A stretch of DNA of 64,000 bases from Paramecium tetraurelia (lineage: Eukaryota > Ciliophora > Oligohymenophorea > Peniculida > Parameciidae): positions 327,827 to 391,826 of the forward strand of contig NW_001799588.1 in NCBI RefSeq assembly GCF_000165425.1, given 5' to 3'. The number at the start of each line of letters is the position of its first letter. Position 1 is the first letter of the stretch. A program made the position numbers and the translations under genes. Below the pieces are notes generated by a model. The model was not told the origin of the DNA and did no database searches. It saw only the letters and a program-made list of their open reading frames with translations. Below are positions 12,341-24,800 of the stretch, piece after piece.

Positions 12341-12997
12341 TCATTTCTTTTTAAAGTCAGGTGATTTGTCATCGAAACTGGCATCGTTATCAGAAAAAAC
12401 ATTTCCAACAGGTTGTTCTTCAGAATCGTCTTTTTTAAATAGAGTATTTTTGAATGTTTTGATTTATTCAGTTGGGGGTTTATCACCTTAATTGATTAAG
12501 GAACTCAAGATATTTTTTGCCTTTATTTATTTCTTTGATGATTTGGTTCCTCCAAAAAATTGTTCTAGTTCATCTTCGGAATTATAATTGTAAACATCAG
12601 AATCGGAGTGATTTTCAAGTTTTTCATTTTATATTCTGATCTTCTCTTATAGTTATATAACACTGGTGTCTGAATTAATTGTGAGTTATCTTGACATCTT
12701 GTTATTTTATGAATGGATTGAATCTTTCATCATAGATTTTTGAGCATCTGATAATTATTAGATTCCACTGTCTCCTTCATGAATATTTTCGATAATAACT
12801 TTATCTTCTTCTTCAGAACTCCCATATCCTCCATTATTAACCCTTTATATTTACTTTTCTAATTTCTTTTTTCTTTCTTCTATTGCAATCTATGCCAACT
12901 ATTTATGATGCTCTATAAAATTGTTTATGTCAATATACGTTGGAGTAGACTTCGGATTTTTATTTGATGTCTCCCTCACAGCAATACAATTTCCCAT
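12341..12997 (-). CDS. N-myristoylation-candidate acidic protein
   Basis: An intronless 218-residue protein beginning MGNCIAVRETSN. Gly2 and Cys4 make a classic myristoylation/palmitoylation signal, so membrane attachment is likely. The remainder is acidic and Ser-rich with a short basic helical stretch and no enzyme motif. Its start codon is only 13 bp from the divergent start of the PG-rich-repeat gene. Confidence 0.65.
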
Positions 12998-13010
12998 TAT
13001 AAATAAATTA

Positions 13011-14219
13011 ATGAATTACCCTTTTAATCCATCCCCTTCCTACTCATTCAGCGTTGCTAAAAAGTACCAATTGTATAATCATTAGAATACAATCCCACTT
13101 TTTGTTACCTTAAGTGAGCATGGGGCCAGGTCAATACAATCCTCAAATTGAGAGGAAAGGAGGAACACTCAACTTTGGATCATACAGCTAACGCAAAATG
13201 ATATTGGCATAAGATACTTTAACTCCTGGACCCCTTCATTATACAATAAATAGTGTTAGAAGTTAGGGTGTTTCCTTTGCAAATTCAAAGAAGGTTTTAC
13301 AGAAACCGACTCGAAATCCAGGGCCAGGGTATTTTTACACAAAATTAGGCAATATCTACCTATAGACGAACCTCATAGTAGACTTGGAGGATCTATTTCA
13401 AGAACTTCCAGGAATAACAATTTCGATAATCAAATTCCTGGAGCTGGTCATTATCCGATTAAATCTACATTAAAAAGTCTTAGCTTCAAATTTAAGTAAT
13501 TACACAAGAGAGCTAAGACTGATTATATGAGTCCTGGTCCTGGATCCTATTCAATCTTGTCGGATTCAATGAATCATGGTATCAAAATGCATAACTCCAA
13601 AAGAACTTGGTCATACATTTTAAAAACTGAGACTCCAGGTCCGGGAACCTATTAAAGTGAGAGTTTCATTCAAAACAGAGTCTCATCAAAACATTCAAAA
13701 ACCTCTTCTAAGGAATAATCAAAAATCTTAGATAAATGCTTCTCCCAACACGAATCAAAACAATCCAATAAATTAGGATCTTGTACTTAATCTAAAGGTA
13801 ATCTTGATTCTAATGGAATTTTATCGAAAAGACAAAAAGTTAAATCCAATCCGTTTGGCCCATAATAAAACATTAGTGATGCTTATAATAGATTAAGGGA
13901 ATATGGTAAATTAAAAGTAACTTTCACAAAATAAGTGAGAAAGGAAGAATTCCTAGATGAATTTTCAACTGGTGGTCCAAAAAAGGCTAACAGATCTCCA
14001 GGTCCAGCCATTTATGCTGATATCAAATTCAAACCTAATACAAAATTGGGTTTTGTTCCAACCTCAAAAAAAGGAGAAGTATTCAAACCAAAAGAAGGAC
14101 CTGGTGTTGGAGAATATACTAAAATAGCACCTTTTGGTAAAGTTTACAATAAACACATAACACCAAAGAGATCATTTTTCAAATTCAAGGACCTTAATTA
14201 ATTTGATTTTGACTAATGA
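13011..14219 (+). CDS. SHIPPO/STPG-type PG-rich-repeat protein
   Basis: Introns at 13064-13085 and 13329-13348 (20 nt) give 388 residues. Repeats of the P-G-P-x-x-Y type recur: MGPGQYNPQIERKGG, LTPGPLHYTI, RNPGPGQY, IPGAGHYPI, MSPGPGSYSI, TPGPGTYQS, RSPGPAIYAD, GPGVGEY. This is the sperm-tail PG-rich (SHIPPO/ODF3/STPG) repeat, found in cilia, flagella and cortical microtubule proteins. A role on ciliary or cortical microtubules is inferred. The second intron falls inside a PGPG repeat, and splicing restores it, which supports the model. Confidence 0.88.
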
Positions 14220-14643
14220 CTATTTCTATATTGATATATTATTCAATAATAATTTCTGAAAATCATAATTTAAAATAAGTGGAGGGTTTGGTAATAATAT
14301 TAGATTGTTAAATTATGATCCAAAAGTTTGGAAGATAATCTTAAAATAAATGAATAAAATTTTAGCTTCCTAAAAATCATTAATGCTGATTACTCAAATA
14401 TAATAGTTCATGTAACAAATAAAGTCAAATTCAGTCTTGAAAGATGGAGTATAATTAACGTGAAGAACTTTATACTCAAACAATAATATTTAAATTACAA
14501 TTAAATGTAAGATAGAGAATAGAATCTAGATAATAATGGATATCAAAATTAGAGATAGACATGATGAATTAAACTAAACATTCTACCACTTTGTCTCATA
14601 ATAATTGATTGGGAATTCGAATTTTAATAGATGATTAATTATA
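14220..14643. other. intergenic between convergent genes
   Basis: About 420 bp of AT-rich DNA separating two stop codons. No reading frame, hairpin terminator or repeat stands out. Confidence 0.4.
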
Positions 14644-16082
14644 TCATTATTTTTAAGTATCTAAACAGTTTGTTTCTACATATGAATCTCTTTTAACACA
14701 ACCTAAAGCTACCAATAATTTCTGCATAAAGGTTTCATTTTTTTATTTAACTGTTTGTGATCGTATCTCCTTTTTCTAGGATTCAGAATGTCTGCTACGA
14801 CGATATTACTACTTGTAATCTTGCACCGAGTTTTCAGTTTGGGTTTAAAATGTTAAGTTTTGCCTGAGAAAGGATTGTTAGGAAGTAGCTGTAGATTTAG
14901 AGAGATATTAGTTTTCTTAATGCATAGTGCTTCCGTTGACTCTGGTTCTATTCTATGATACTGATAACATCTCTAATTCAAATTCATTCTTTTTGAGCCA
15001 TCTATGATTCAAGATCTATTTCATGGTTAATCTATCTTTTTGTTTATATTTGATAAGACCAGTGATGAGATCCTTAACCTCAGGACTCAAACTATTATCG
15101 ATGATTTAGTAGTTGATCTTCACTATGTTATTACACTTTTCAATATCGTTTTTACCTTTGAATGGAGCATCCCCATGCAACAATTCATACAATAGTATTC
15201 CTAAACACCACACATCCAGAGTGTGATCATGAGGTCTATCCTCAATCATCTCAGGGGCCATGTAATCAATAGTTCCACAGAAGGTGCTACGTTTTTTAGA
15301 TCCTAAGTTTTCAGCTGACCATCCAAAATCACAAATCTTGACATTGTCAGCCACATCCAATAATATATTTTCAGGCTATATAATATTTATGAGTAGTTAC
15401 TTTGAGATCTCTATGAATGATATTTTATTGATGTAGATAATCAATTCCTAAACATGTTTACTTAAAGAACTTTAAGGCTTCGTTTTCGTTTAATTTTCCT
15501 CTTCTTTTCAACAATTAGAATAGGGATCCATGTTCTGCGTACTCCAAAATAAGATAAACCTTATCCTTGTCTTCAAAATAGTGAAACAATTATGTGATAT
15601 TTGGATGATTCAATTTCCTTTGTATTCGAATCTCTCGCTTGAGATTTTCAATTGAACAATACTCAAAAATGTCCTTCTTATTCATCTAAAGATGATAAAC
15701 ATATGTACTATCTTCATAGCATGTAACTATCCATTAGTTCTATCCTTCACTAGTCTAACTGCTCCAAAACTGCCTTTGCCAAGTTATGGGTAATCATAAA
15801 TGAGTTCAAACTCTTCTGGACTTCTTTTCATCTATCTTAGAGTTGACACTTTGTCACTATAGGCAATTTCCTATGAATTTAACATGTTTTAAGGAATACA
15901 TTGGTTTTTATGTCCAGATGTCCTTACATAATAACTCAAATTTACCAATCAATGTCTCGACATCTTTGAGAACAATAATAGGCATGCTTACAAAAGGGGC
16001 AATACACTCTATATTTTGGTATTGGAACCATTTAGGAGCCAGCCAAATTATATTGGCAGTATCGCGAACTGCAAACGTTCAT
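14644..16082 (-). CDS. MYND zinc finger fused to Aurora-like Ser/Thr kinase
   Basis: Introns 15376-15400, 15686-15708 and 15923-15945 join into 455 residues. Residues of about 4-53 form a MYND finger: CxxxxC, YCPFC, YYCSQRC, W, then H-x3-C (GHKNQC). From about residue 85 a complete kinase follows: GKGSFGAV, AMKI lysine, IIHRDLKPEN, CDFGWSAEN, and the activation loop KKRSTFCGTIDYMAPEM. The DFGWS and RxTxCGT pattern is typical of Aurora kinases. A Ser/Gln-rich tail of about 100 residues ends at TGA. The reading frame runs through MKRSPEEF without a stop, so fusion is read directly, though an internal start there could also yield kinase alone. MYND normally docks proline-rich peptides; here it may target the kinase. 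Confidence 0.85.
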
Positions 16083-16101
16083 CAAATAATATATTAATAT
16101 T

Positions 16102-17123
16102 ATGTAATATTCACAATCAATATAGAAGTATAGGAAATCGACGAGCTCACCAATTCTTAAACCACAGAGTCTACCTACAATAAATGAATTGAGATTTGCA
16201 ATGAGAACCAGAGCAGGAAGTGATCAATAGCATTCAGTCAAGATTAATTAGGACAGTTTTATTGCTTGTAGATTGTATAAGGAATAATAATGATAGTAAT
16301 GGCTATTAATTCTTTGCTATTTGTGATGGTCATGGTTAAAATGGGCATCTTGTATCATAATACCTTAAGAAAAACATCCCAAGTATAAATCATAAGAATT
16401 AGTCATTCTAAGAAATTATCTCAAAGACATGTCCTTAAATTCAGAGGGGATCAACTAAGCAATCATTCGGTCCTTCTTGAAAATTAATAAGGACCTATTT
16501 CAGAACAACATAGACACCAATTTGGCTGGGTCCACCTTGGTCTCAATATTGATGAAAGACTAACAAGTAGAATGACCATTTATTCCTTAGATATTTTGTG
16601 CAAATGTAGGTGATTCAAGAGCAATTATATGTCAAAAAGTGAATACTTGGATGGCCATTTAAATAAGTGTTGATCACAAGCCAAATAATGCAAAAGAGAG
16701 GGCTCGAATCGTAAATGCAGATGGCAGGATATCATAGAGGAAGACTTCCGAAGGATATCCTGCTGGTCCTGAAAGAGTGTATCTTGCTTTTTCAGACACT
16801 CCAGGACTAGCAATGACAAGAAGTTTTGGAGATAAAATTGCCTCTAAGGTTGGGGTCATTGCAGAGCCAGGTATTGATGATTTATACTAAATACAGAGAT
16901 ATTAGAATTTAAGAAAACTAAGGCTCACAAATTTATAGTTCTAGCCTCAGATGGCGTTTGGGATTAATTGACAAATGACGAGGTTATGGATTTGATACTA
17001 CCTTATTTCAAAGATAAATAGGTTGAATTGGCCACTGAAAGAGTTGTGAGGGAGGCCTTTAATAGATGGAAGCAGTTTTCCGTTTTGAGAGATGATATAA
17101 CTTGCATAGTAATATTTTTATGA
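16102..17123 (+). CDS. PP2C-family Ser/Thr phosphatase
   Basis: Introns 16275-16296, 16383-16402, 16567-16590 and 16871-16896 give 309 residues. PP2C metal and catalytic motifs are present: FFAICDGHGQNGH, NLAGSTLVSI, CANVGDSRAI, DHKP, AMTRSFGD, VLASDGVWDQL and RDDITCIV. These hold the acidic Mn/Mg ligands. The enzyme dephosphorylates Ser/Thr in the cytosol or nucleus. Its start codon is 19 bp from that of the divergent MYND-Aurora kinase, so one tiny spacer must serve both promoters. The start MQYSQSIQKY is the first in-frame ATG. Confidence 0.9.
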
Positions 17124-17162
17124 TTGATATTATCACAATATTGTTATTAATAATTAAATTGC

Positions 17163-18527
17163 ATGCTAATTCCTTTGTTTACTTTGGCGTTAATCATATA
17201 ACTTACTCGTAGTGAATAAATGGATAATATAACTTAAGTCATTTTTGATGAAGATAATAAATGGGAAGCAAAAATGAAAACTGCAAATGAATCCATTTTT
17301 TAAGTTTAGCATACATACACAAAATATTGTTATGTCAGGATTAGTCTACTAATGAAGGATGCTGGCCTAATTGCAATGGCGGATTATGATAATTTACCTA
17401 ATATTAGCCTTTACGAAAGTTATAAACAAGGAGAGAAGTTAGATAGAATTAGGTAAATTATCTTTAATTTTATTCTATTTTAGCCAATACGAAAATAGGA
17501 AAACGAGGTTTCTTAAATTGAAGACTGGAAAGGGGCTTATCTACATTTATGTAAAGGGAAACAATACAAATAATGAATATACCATTTCGATTAGTGGGAG
17601 TAATGAAGAATAGTGTGATAATGACTGCTCCAACAATGGGATTTGTAAGGTATACTCTAATTACAATAATAAGGTTAAAGGATGTAGTTGTAATAAGTCT
17701 TTTTTTGGGAATGATTGTAATCAGATTGCTGAAGAAGTGTTTGTAGGAACATCGAAATAACTCAATATATCAACTGAAAAATAACTATAATTTTACTATA
17801 TAGATATTTAAGCTTTGAAGAATTACACATTTAGGATTGATTTTTCTGTGTCTTATATTTTGGGTTAAGAAGAATTTTGTAACCGCTGCTTAACACTTTG
17901 GCATTTTCTAACAAAGGGTCTTATAAAAATAGATTATTTTGATTATGATGATTATTTATCCTTTTAACTTAATGATTTATGGCTACCTAATGTAATTGAA
18001 GATGGGTTTTCAACAATTTTATATCGAATTCCATTTAATTTATCTGATTAAAACTAACTTTTAATTTTTGCATTAGGAAAAGAATGGGATACTGTTGACT
18101 ATGTTGAATTATAGATGACATTTAGTTAAGAAGTTACAAATTATGATTCGTATGAGGATGAGAATGAGAATGATGATAGCGAGGAAACTAATAGATTACT
18201 TTACATCATAATCCCATCTGTTGTCGGTACATTAATAACGCTTGTCCTATTATATTTTTATCTGAGAAGGAGAAATTTTCTTAATAAGTACAGAAAACCA
18301 AATAATTAATAATAAATTGTTCTAGAGCCTGAAAAATGTGCAATATGCTTGGAGGATCTTATAGATGCTTATAAGTCATTATTCCAGATTGAATGCGGGT
18401 AAATAAAATTGAATAATTTAGCCATCAATTCCATCTCAATTGCATACAAGACTGGGGTAAAAATAAATAACAACAAAAATTATGTCCATTTTGCAGAAGA
18501 CCATTTAATCCAGATCAAATTAAATGA
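17163..18527 (+). CDS. membrane RING E3 ligase with EGF-like ectodomain (copy 1)
   Basis: Introns 17453-17483 (31 nt) and 18399-18421 give 436 residues. Layout: signal peptide MLIPLFTLALII; lumenal region with one EGF-like module (CDNDCSNNGICK... GCSCNKSFFGNDC); transmembrane helix LYIIIPSVVGTLITLVLLYF followed by RRR; cytosolic RING-H2 CAICLEDL... ECGHQFHLNC... CPFCRRPF. The RING is completed only after removing the last intron. This is a membrane ubiquitin ligase of the RNF13/GRAIL-like shape. A paralogue follows directly. Confidence 0.88.
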
Positions 18528-18654
18528 TTATATTACTTATTTATTACGAGTAAATATTTAGGGTATGTATGACTGTTACAAATCAACTTAAATCGACAAT
18601 TTCAATTTAAATTACAATAGAAAGGTTGTAAATTTAGTATTAAACTTATAATAA

Positions 18655-20053
18655 ATGATTAATGTTATGTTTTTCGTTTCATATTGTCTAGCCTAAATTG
18701 TTGAAGTTAAATTCAATTAATAATAAAGGTGGTCAAGTGAGTTTAAGAATTCAACAAACAATACTTTTAGGATTGCACCTTTGGACAAGGTCGAATAATT
18801 TTATTATATTCAAATTGAACTAAATATCACAAATCCAAAATTTATGTTGTTAGCTCAAAAGAATTACCCAATTTCTAATCCATTTTCGCCAATGCTGTTA
18901 GATGGAGAAAATATTGATGCCACAAAGTAAATTACTTTTACAATAATTTATAGTCAATATGAAAACCGTGATTTAAGATATCTCAAAATTGCATCTATTG
19001 ATCAACCTATTTACATTACAACATTGGGTGAAGGGGTTGATTATAAGATATCAGTTGAAAAATCAGAGAATCAGAATATTTGTTAGAATCAATGTTCGAA
19101 TCATGGCGATTGTCAGGTATCATTACACTTATTCTAGAAACAAGGCTGTTTTTGTCTCATCGGATATACAGGAATAGATTGTAGTCAAAATTCCACTCCA
19201 ATAATAGATAATATGTCAATTCCTGGAAACCAAAATGAAAAAACTTACTTTTCTTTATTATATTTACCTACAACTTCTCTTTAGGGCTATTAATACACTC
19301 TAAAATTCAAAGTAATTTACTCCTTTTGAGTATTAGACAAATAACTATGTTGGTTTATAAATTATAGTCTACAAGACTTCAGCTATCATTAATCCTTTGA
19401 AACAACTCATATCTGACCCAAATTTATGTGATATCTATTAAGTTTCTAAAAATAAAGAATTAGAACTACTTCTAAGAGTACCTGAAATTCCTTAGCAAAG
19501 AAATAGATTAAATTTTGCAATTAAGACGGCTTTCCCTGATTATTTAATGCAAGATCTGGAGATCTCTTTATAAGAATATGTCGAAGAGGAGGTTGTTGAT
19601 TTATCAGACACTATGATAATTATCATTTCAATTGGCTGTGTTGTTTTTGTATCCTTAATCATAATGTTCTTCTGTTATAGACAGTATAAAAAAAAATAAG
19701 CAGCACAAAGAAGAATGATAATGCAGAATTAAGAACCTCTGCATTCAGGACATGAGAACCATCCTATTATACAATAAGAGATCAATCTTGAAGAAGTTTG
19801 TTAAAAAAATTGTTTATGTAAACTTTCTTCAAAGGAACTCAATCCAGAGGAGTATTGTTCTATTTGTTTAGAACCTCTAGATTCAGCCTAAGAAGTCAGA
19901 TAAACTAGATGCCAGTATTTATTATGAGTTAATCTTAGTCATAATTTTCATATCAAATGTATAAAATTGTGGTTGGAGAAAGCGAAGCATGAATGTCCTA
20001 TTTGTAGATAATAACTTGAACTTAAACCCTAGGATGAAATTATGAGAACTTGA
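18655..20053 (+). CDS. membrane RING E3 ligase with EGF-like ectodomain (copy 2)
   Basis: Introns 19312-19336 and 19915-19938 give 449 residues with the same order as copy 1: signal peptide MINVMFFVSYCLAQ, EGF-like module CQNQCSNHGDC... CFCLIGYTGIDC, transmembrane helix MIIIISIGCVVFVSLIIMFF, then RING-H2 CSICLEPLDS... RCHHNFHIKC... CPICRQQL. The final intron again interrupts the RING at the same place, which shows common descent by tandem duplication. The two copies have diverged strongly outside the domains. Confidence 0.88.
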
Positions 20054-20171
20054 GGAATTCAATCAATATTTGGATAGACTAAATTATTGATTTAAGTGCA
20101 TTCACATTTGTTATGCATTTAATTTATAACTTTTTTAATATTGTATATATCTATAGGATAAAAGATATTCA

Positions 20172-21790
20172 TCATCTTTTATCAAATTTGTCTGACTTCG
20201 CCTCCTTCTCTTTGAATTCTCTTCTATCCATTTCATATTGTTTCTCATTAAAGAGTTAACATTCCTAAAATTCCCCGACTTATTATAAGGCGCTTTGAAT
20301 CTACTTCAGATCATATTCCTAGTTGAACTCAATGTAAATATATTTATAATGGATAATACGGTAAGCTGATATGTCAAATTGCTGTTGCTTTAAAGCATTA
20401 ATAATATTGTCAAAGGCTTACTTTTAAAATTATATTCTTTGAGACTTTTAGACTTATTAATTTTTTCTCTCTTCTTCTGGAAATTTGATGTAGATTATAT
20501 ATTTCTATGTTAACTTAATGTCTTCAGCAGTATTCAAATTAATACTATAATTGTTTTTAAATTAATTTAATTTATTCTTTTGACTCAATAATTCTTATTG
20601 GGTAAAGTCTTTGGTCAAATTGATAAATATAAATCCAGTCATATAAGCATCAAACCCAGCAGTATGATAGGCATTTTAATCTAAATTCACATCTATTTAA
20701 ATGTAATTCATGTTGTTTTTTATGAATTCAGCCAGATTTTCAACAGAAGTTGATGTCTCAAATTTACTTCTAATTTTTTCCAATGGTTAAGCTGATTAAA
20801 TGATGTATTTTGTATCATATATTGGTGGCCAATGCTTAACAACATCCTCCTTAAATTCTTCCCATGATATTGGAGGACATTAAACAAAATGACTGTAACA
20901 AAACATAATATCTGCAAAACAATTGTGTCCTACAATGTACTTTTTAGAATTCAAAATGCATTCCCAAATTTAATAGAATCCTGTTTTAGTTTAAAATCTA
21001 TTTGTTTTTAATAAATATTTTTCTTCATCCTTAGCCTATTTTTCTGCATTTGTTAATTTTGTTATTTTCATTTCTCCTTTCAATAAAGATTCCCCAATCA
21101 TATTTTTTTAATAAGCCTCTAAGTAAGTATAAATCACTTTCCTTTGATACCCATTTGTCGTTTCTATTGTTATTTGTTTCTCGTCAGACTTATTGAATTT
21201 CTCTAACTTGTCAATTAACTCTCGAATCTATCGAATAATTTGCATGTCTTACTGTCTTTTTATCTATCGGTTTGACATCTTCCAAGATCTTTTCGAATTG
21301 GTTCTTCAACTCTTCCTAATCCAATTATTGGAAGTCTTTGTTATAATCATCTTGAAGCTTCTAATATTGTGCCCTGTTCAAATAACCTACTCCTTTGTTA
21401 ATCCACCTATTCCAATCCATGCCATGCTCACTGTTAAAAAATACTGCTCCCACCTATAAACCCACGAAGTCATCTAAACTAATAATTAGAATATTTTCTA
21501 CTCTTGAGGAAACAAATAGAACGTATAAGGAAATGCGACATACCCTTTTTATTTTTTGATAAAGATGCACAATCCAAATTGAATGATATTATATTTCATA
21601 CTTACTTTTCGTATCTATATGTCATTAAAAATACCTTTAAATATCTTTCAAATGGTAATTCTTCAAATGTATCTTAATATTCCCCTTTTATTCCAGTTAA
21701 CTCAAGATCAAACCCCAGAAAGTCACATAGCTTTATCTGCTCCATTATTGTTTATTTGTTTTGCTCAAAATTATCAATGTCGATGAACAT
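20172..21790 (-). CDS. PARN/CAF1-family poly(A) ribonuclease
   Basis: Introns 21228-21252, 21479-21501 and 21615-21634 give 516 residues. The DEDDh exonuclease signature is complete: FLGFDLELTGI (Asp, Glu), VGHNCFADIMF (Asp), and AYHTAGFDAYMTG (His, Asp). PARN-like flanks are KYNIIQFGLCIF and FPYTFYLFPQ. The enzyme family removes poly(A) or trims 3' ends of small RNAs. It resembles PARN/TOE1; which of these cannot be settled by eye. An R3H or zinc-finger module was not seen. Confidence 0.9.
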
Positions 21791-21820
21791 TTTATATTTA
21801 CTATTATTAATTATATGAAA

Positions 21821-24800
21821 TCATTTCTTAAACAATATCTAAACAATCCCCTTCTTTTTATCGGCAGGCTTTACCGCCAATTCGTCCAGAATTTCTTCCT
21901 TTTCCTTTTCTGAGAATTCCAAAAACTAAAACAAAGTATTCAGAATCGCCTCTGCTAAATCATAATTGAGATTTTTCGGCCCACAAGCAGTTAGAAACTT
22001 TTTTAGACAATCTCGCAAATGAGCCTTTGCATGTACCGCTTGAGGATCAACCGAAGTCTTTTGCATAGCCATCATCTTGTGTTTATACTAAAATAATCTA
22101 ATCTTTTACATCTCGGGCCAAATTATTTAGCTGCAACATCTACTCCTCCTTTGCAGCTATCCTTTCTAACAAAATTTAAAACTTAGCAATAATCTTCACA
22201 TTCTCTTCATTGGCCGCCTCCAACTTTGATTTCAATATATTAACCTCCTCTGTGTGAGACAATTATTACTTATTGGAAGTTGAATGCTAAGTGATAATAT
22301 TAAATATTTACCTCCTTCTTGTTCTTATCATTGTTGACAATCACTGATATATCTAAACCCCCAATAAAGTCACTGACGTCATTTTCATTGATTTCTGCCT
22401 ATTGCCCATTTGATGAGAAACTAATATCCTCATTCTTCTCTTCCTTTATATTACTCAAAGCTGTTTTGACTGGCAACTTCGCCTTCATCAACTATATATC
22501 TTTCTAGTAGGCCAATAAATTGTTTTATTCTTGCTGGGACAATTTAACCTAAAAATAATCTCAATTCTTTTACATAATTCTACGCATAAAAGGCCGCCTA
22601 CTAGTTTCTTAGTAACTCATCCATTAATGACTAGAGACATTAGTAATAAGTAAACTTTCTCTCACATTGTTTTTCATGTTAAGATTTAAATTATCTTAAA
22701 TAATCTAGGATATTATCCTAATTAAATAAAGCCTTTATCTCTTGTAAAAGAAATTAATTTTAATTAGAATCAGCTTATATTTTATCAATCTAAGTTGATT
22801 TTGCTTAAATCACATTTTATAACTCTTTAATCTCAGAATCTTTCTTAGCTATTAATGCATCTATCTCCTTCTATGGATTTTAAATTTCTTTAGTATTTTA
22901 TTAAATCAAATCTAATTGAGATTTTAACTATAAGATTTCTTCATTTTTTTATTCAAATAATTTCTAAGCTTCACTTTCCCTCTTGCTATAATCTGCTAAT
23001 TCAACTTCCTTTTAAGTTATGATTTCCTATAATTAATCCAATTGCTTTCTTAAAACTGAAATCTATGAATTTAAATTTTCAATTTGAGAGTTTAGCTTAT
23101 TCTATTCTTTTTATAGCAAATCTTCTTAATCTTTCAATTGTTGATCTAATTGTTAAGTTTACTATTCTTTTTATGAGAGCTTTTAATTCAATAGTGCTTA
23201 CTGCTGATCTAATTCTATTTTAGAATTATTGATTTATTATTTACTTTCTATTTCCTATTATAATTCTAATTATAATCGTTATATATCCTATTATTAGGAG
23301 TTAGTCTATAATTATAATTAATTATTTTATTGTTTTATTTTATCATAGTCTACTTTTTATAATGCCATCAGTTCTCCATGATCTTGAGAAAGCTAATTAT
23401 TTTATTATAACAATTTTTATTCTTAAGCTTAGTTTTCTTAAATTGAATTTGTTATTTAATCATCCTTGATTTTCAAATCGTTTTCTAGTTGTATTATCTT
23501 TTATTCTAAATTATTTATCTATTCTTATAATGAACCTATTAGTCTATTTTATGCCTAATCCGCTTCATTCTTATTAGTTATTTAAACTTGATTTTCAACT
23601 AACTCTTTGTTATTTTTTTTCAAATCCAAAATCTCATTATTCAAAGTATTATTTCTTTCCTATAATTCTATATTTCTCTAGTTTAATTAATTATAATTTT
23701 ATGCATCTTGAATAATTTATAATTATAATTTCTTATTATTTTACTCTAATTCATGGTTTGAATGCTACAAAGAATTTACTTCTTGTTAGATCTACTAATT
23801 TATTTGTATTCTTTCCTGAATCTAATTCTCAAGCATAGCATTTTATTATTGTAATTATAGAAGTTTGTTGTTAATTTTTTCAATTTCTTTTGTTTATCCT
23901 AGGATTTTATTTTACTTCTCTTTTAACTCCTCGTTTTTTTATTTTATTGTTTAATCTAAGTCATTTGTTATATCTATATTATTGGCTATGATTATTTCTC
24001 TAGCTTCTAAATTCTTTTACAATTCGCTATTCAACTATTTGAAATGACTATTATCGTTTTATATTTATGTGATTTCTATAACTTATAAGTTCAACTAGTT
24101 AGATTTTTCTGTTAAATCATTTCTTAATTTGGTACAATTTTCTTATTCTTATTTTAATAATAATGTTGTTTCATTAATTTTGGATTCCTGAATTAACCTA
24201 GTTTATTCTAATTCTTTTATTTTGTTCTCAAGATTTTAGATTTATTGTTGATTAGTCTAAAATTTTTGAGTAAAACTTTATATCTATTATTTATACTCCT
24301 CATTCAATATTTTGAAATTATTCAATTGTTAATTTAAATTATCTACAAGCACTTAGGAATTCCTAAATTCCTATTCTAAAGTCTCAGCATGTAAGACCTA
24401 TGTTTAAAGCTTAAGATTTTTTTCATTGAGTTCATTTTATAGATTTGAGATTGTCAAATTTTAAGTTTAAGTAAGGGAATTTAACTTTTCAAATTGATTC
24501 TAAATCAATTACTAATTTTTAGATTCTTCTCGGATAATTAGATATTTCTATTCCTAGTCAAAAAGTTATTTCTCTTATTCTTTAATAGTTAATTTGCTCT
24601 TCTCTAATTATTCTATTAAGGTACCAATTTGAATGAGCAATTTCTGAGTTTCTTAAGATTGTGTCATCACGTTTCGACATAATTCAGTTTCCTTGACAAC
24701 TAATTCTGTACTAAACTATGTCTTATTCTCTTCAATTTATTAATCATTCTATAAATTTTCAATTTCTAGTTTTTTATTCAGCTCTGTAATTGTATTTAGC

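Noticed and set aside
15843-16097. Plus-strand frame of 84 residues between the kinase and PP2C genes
   Set aside because: It is antisense to the MYND finger, which has conserved cysteines and a proper intron.
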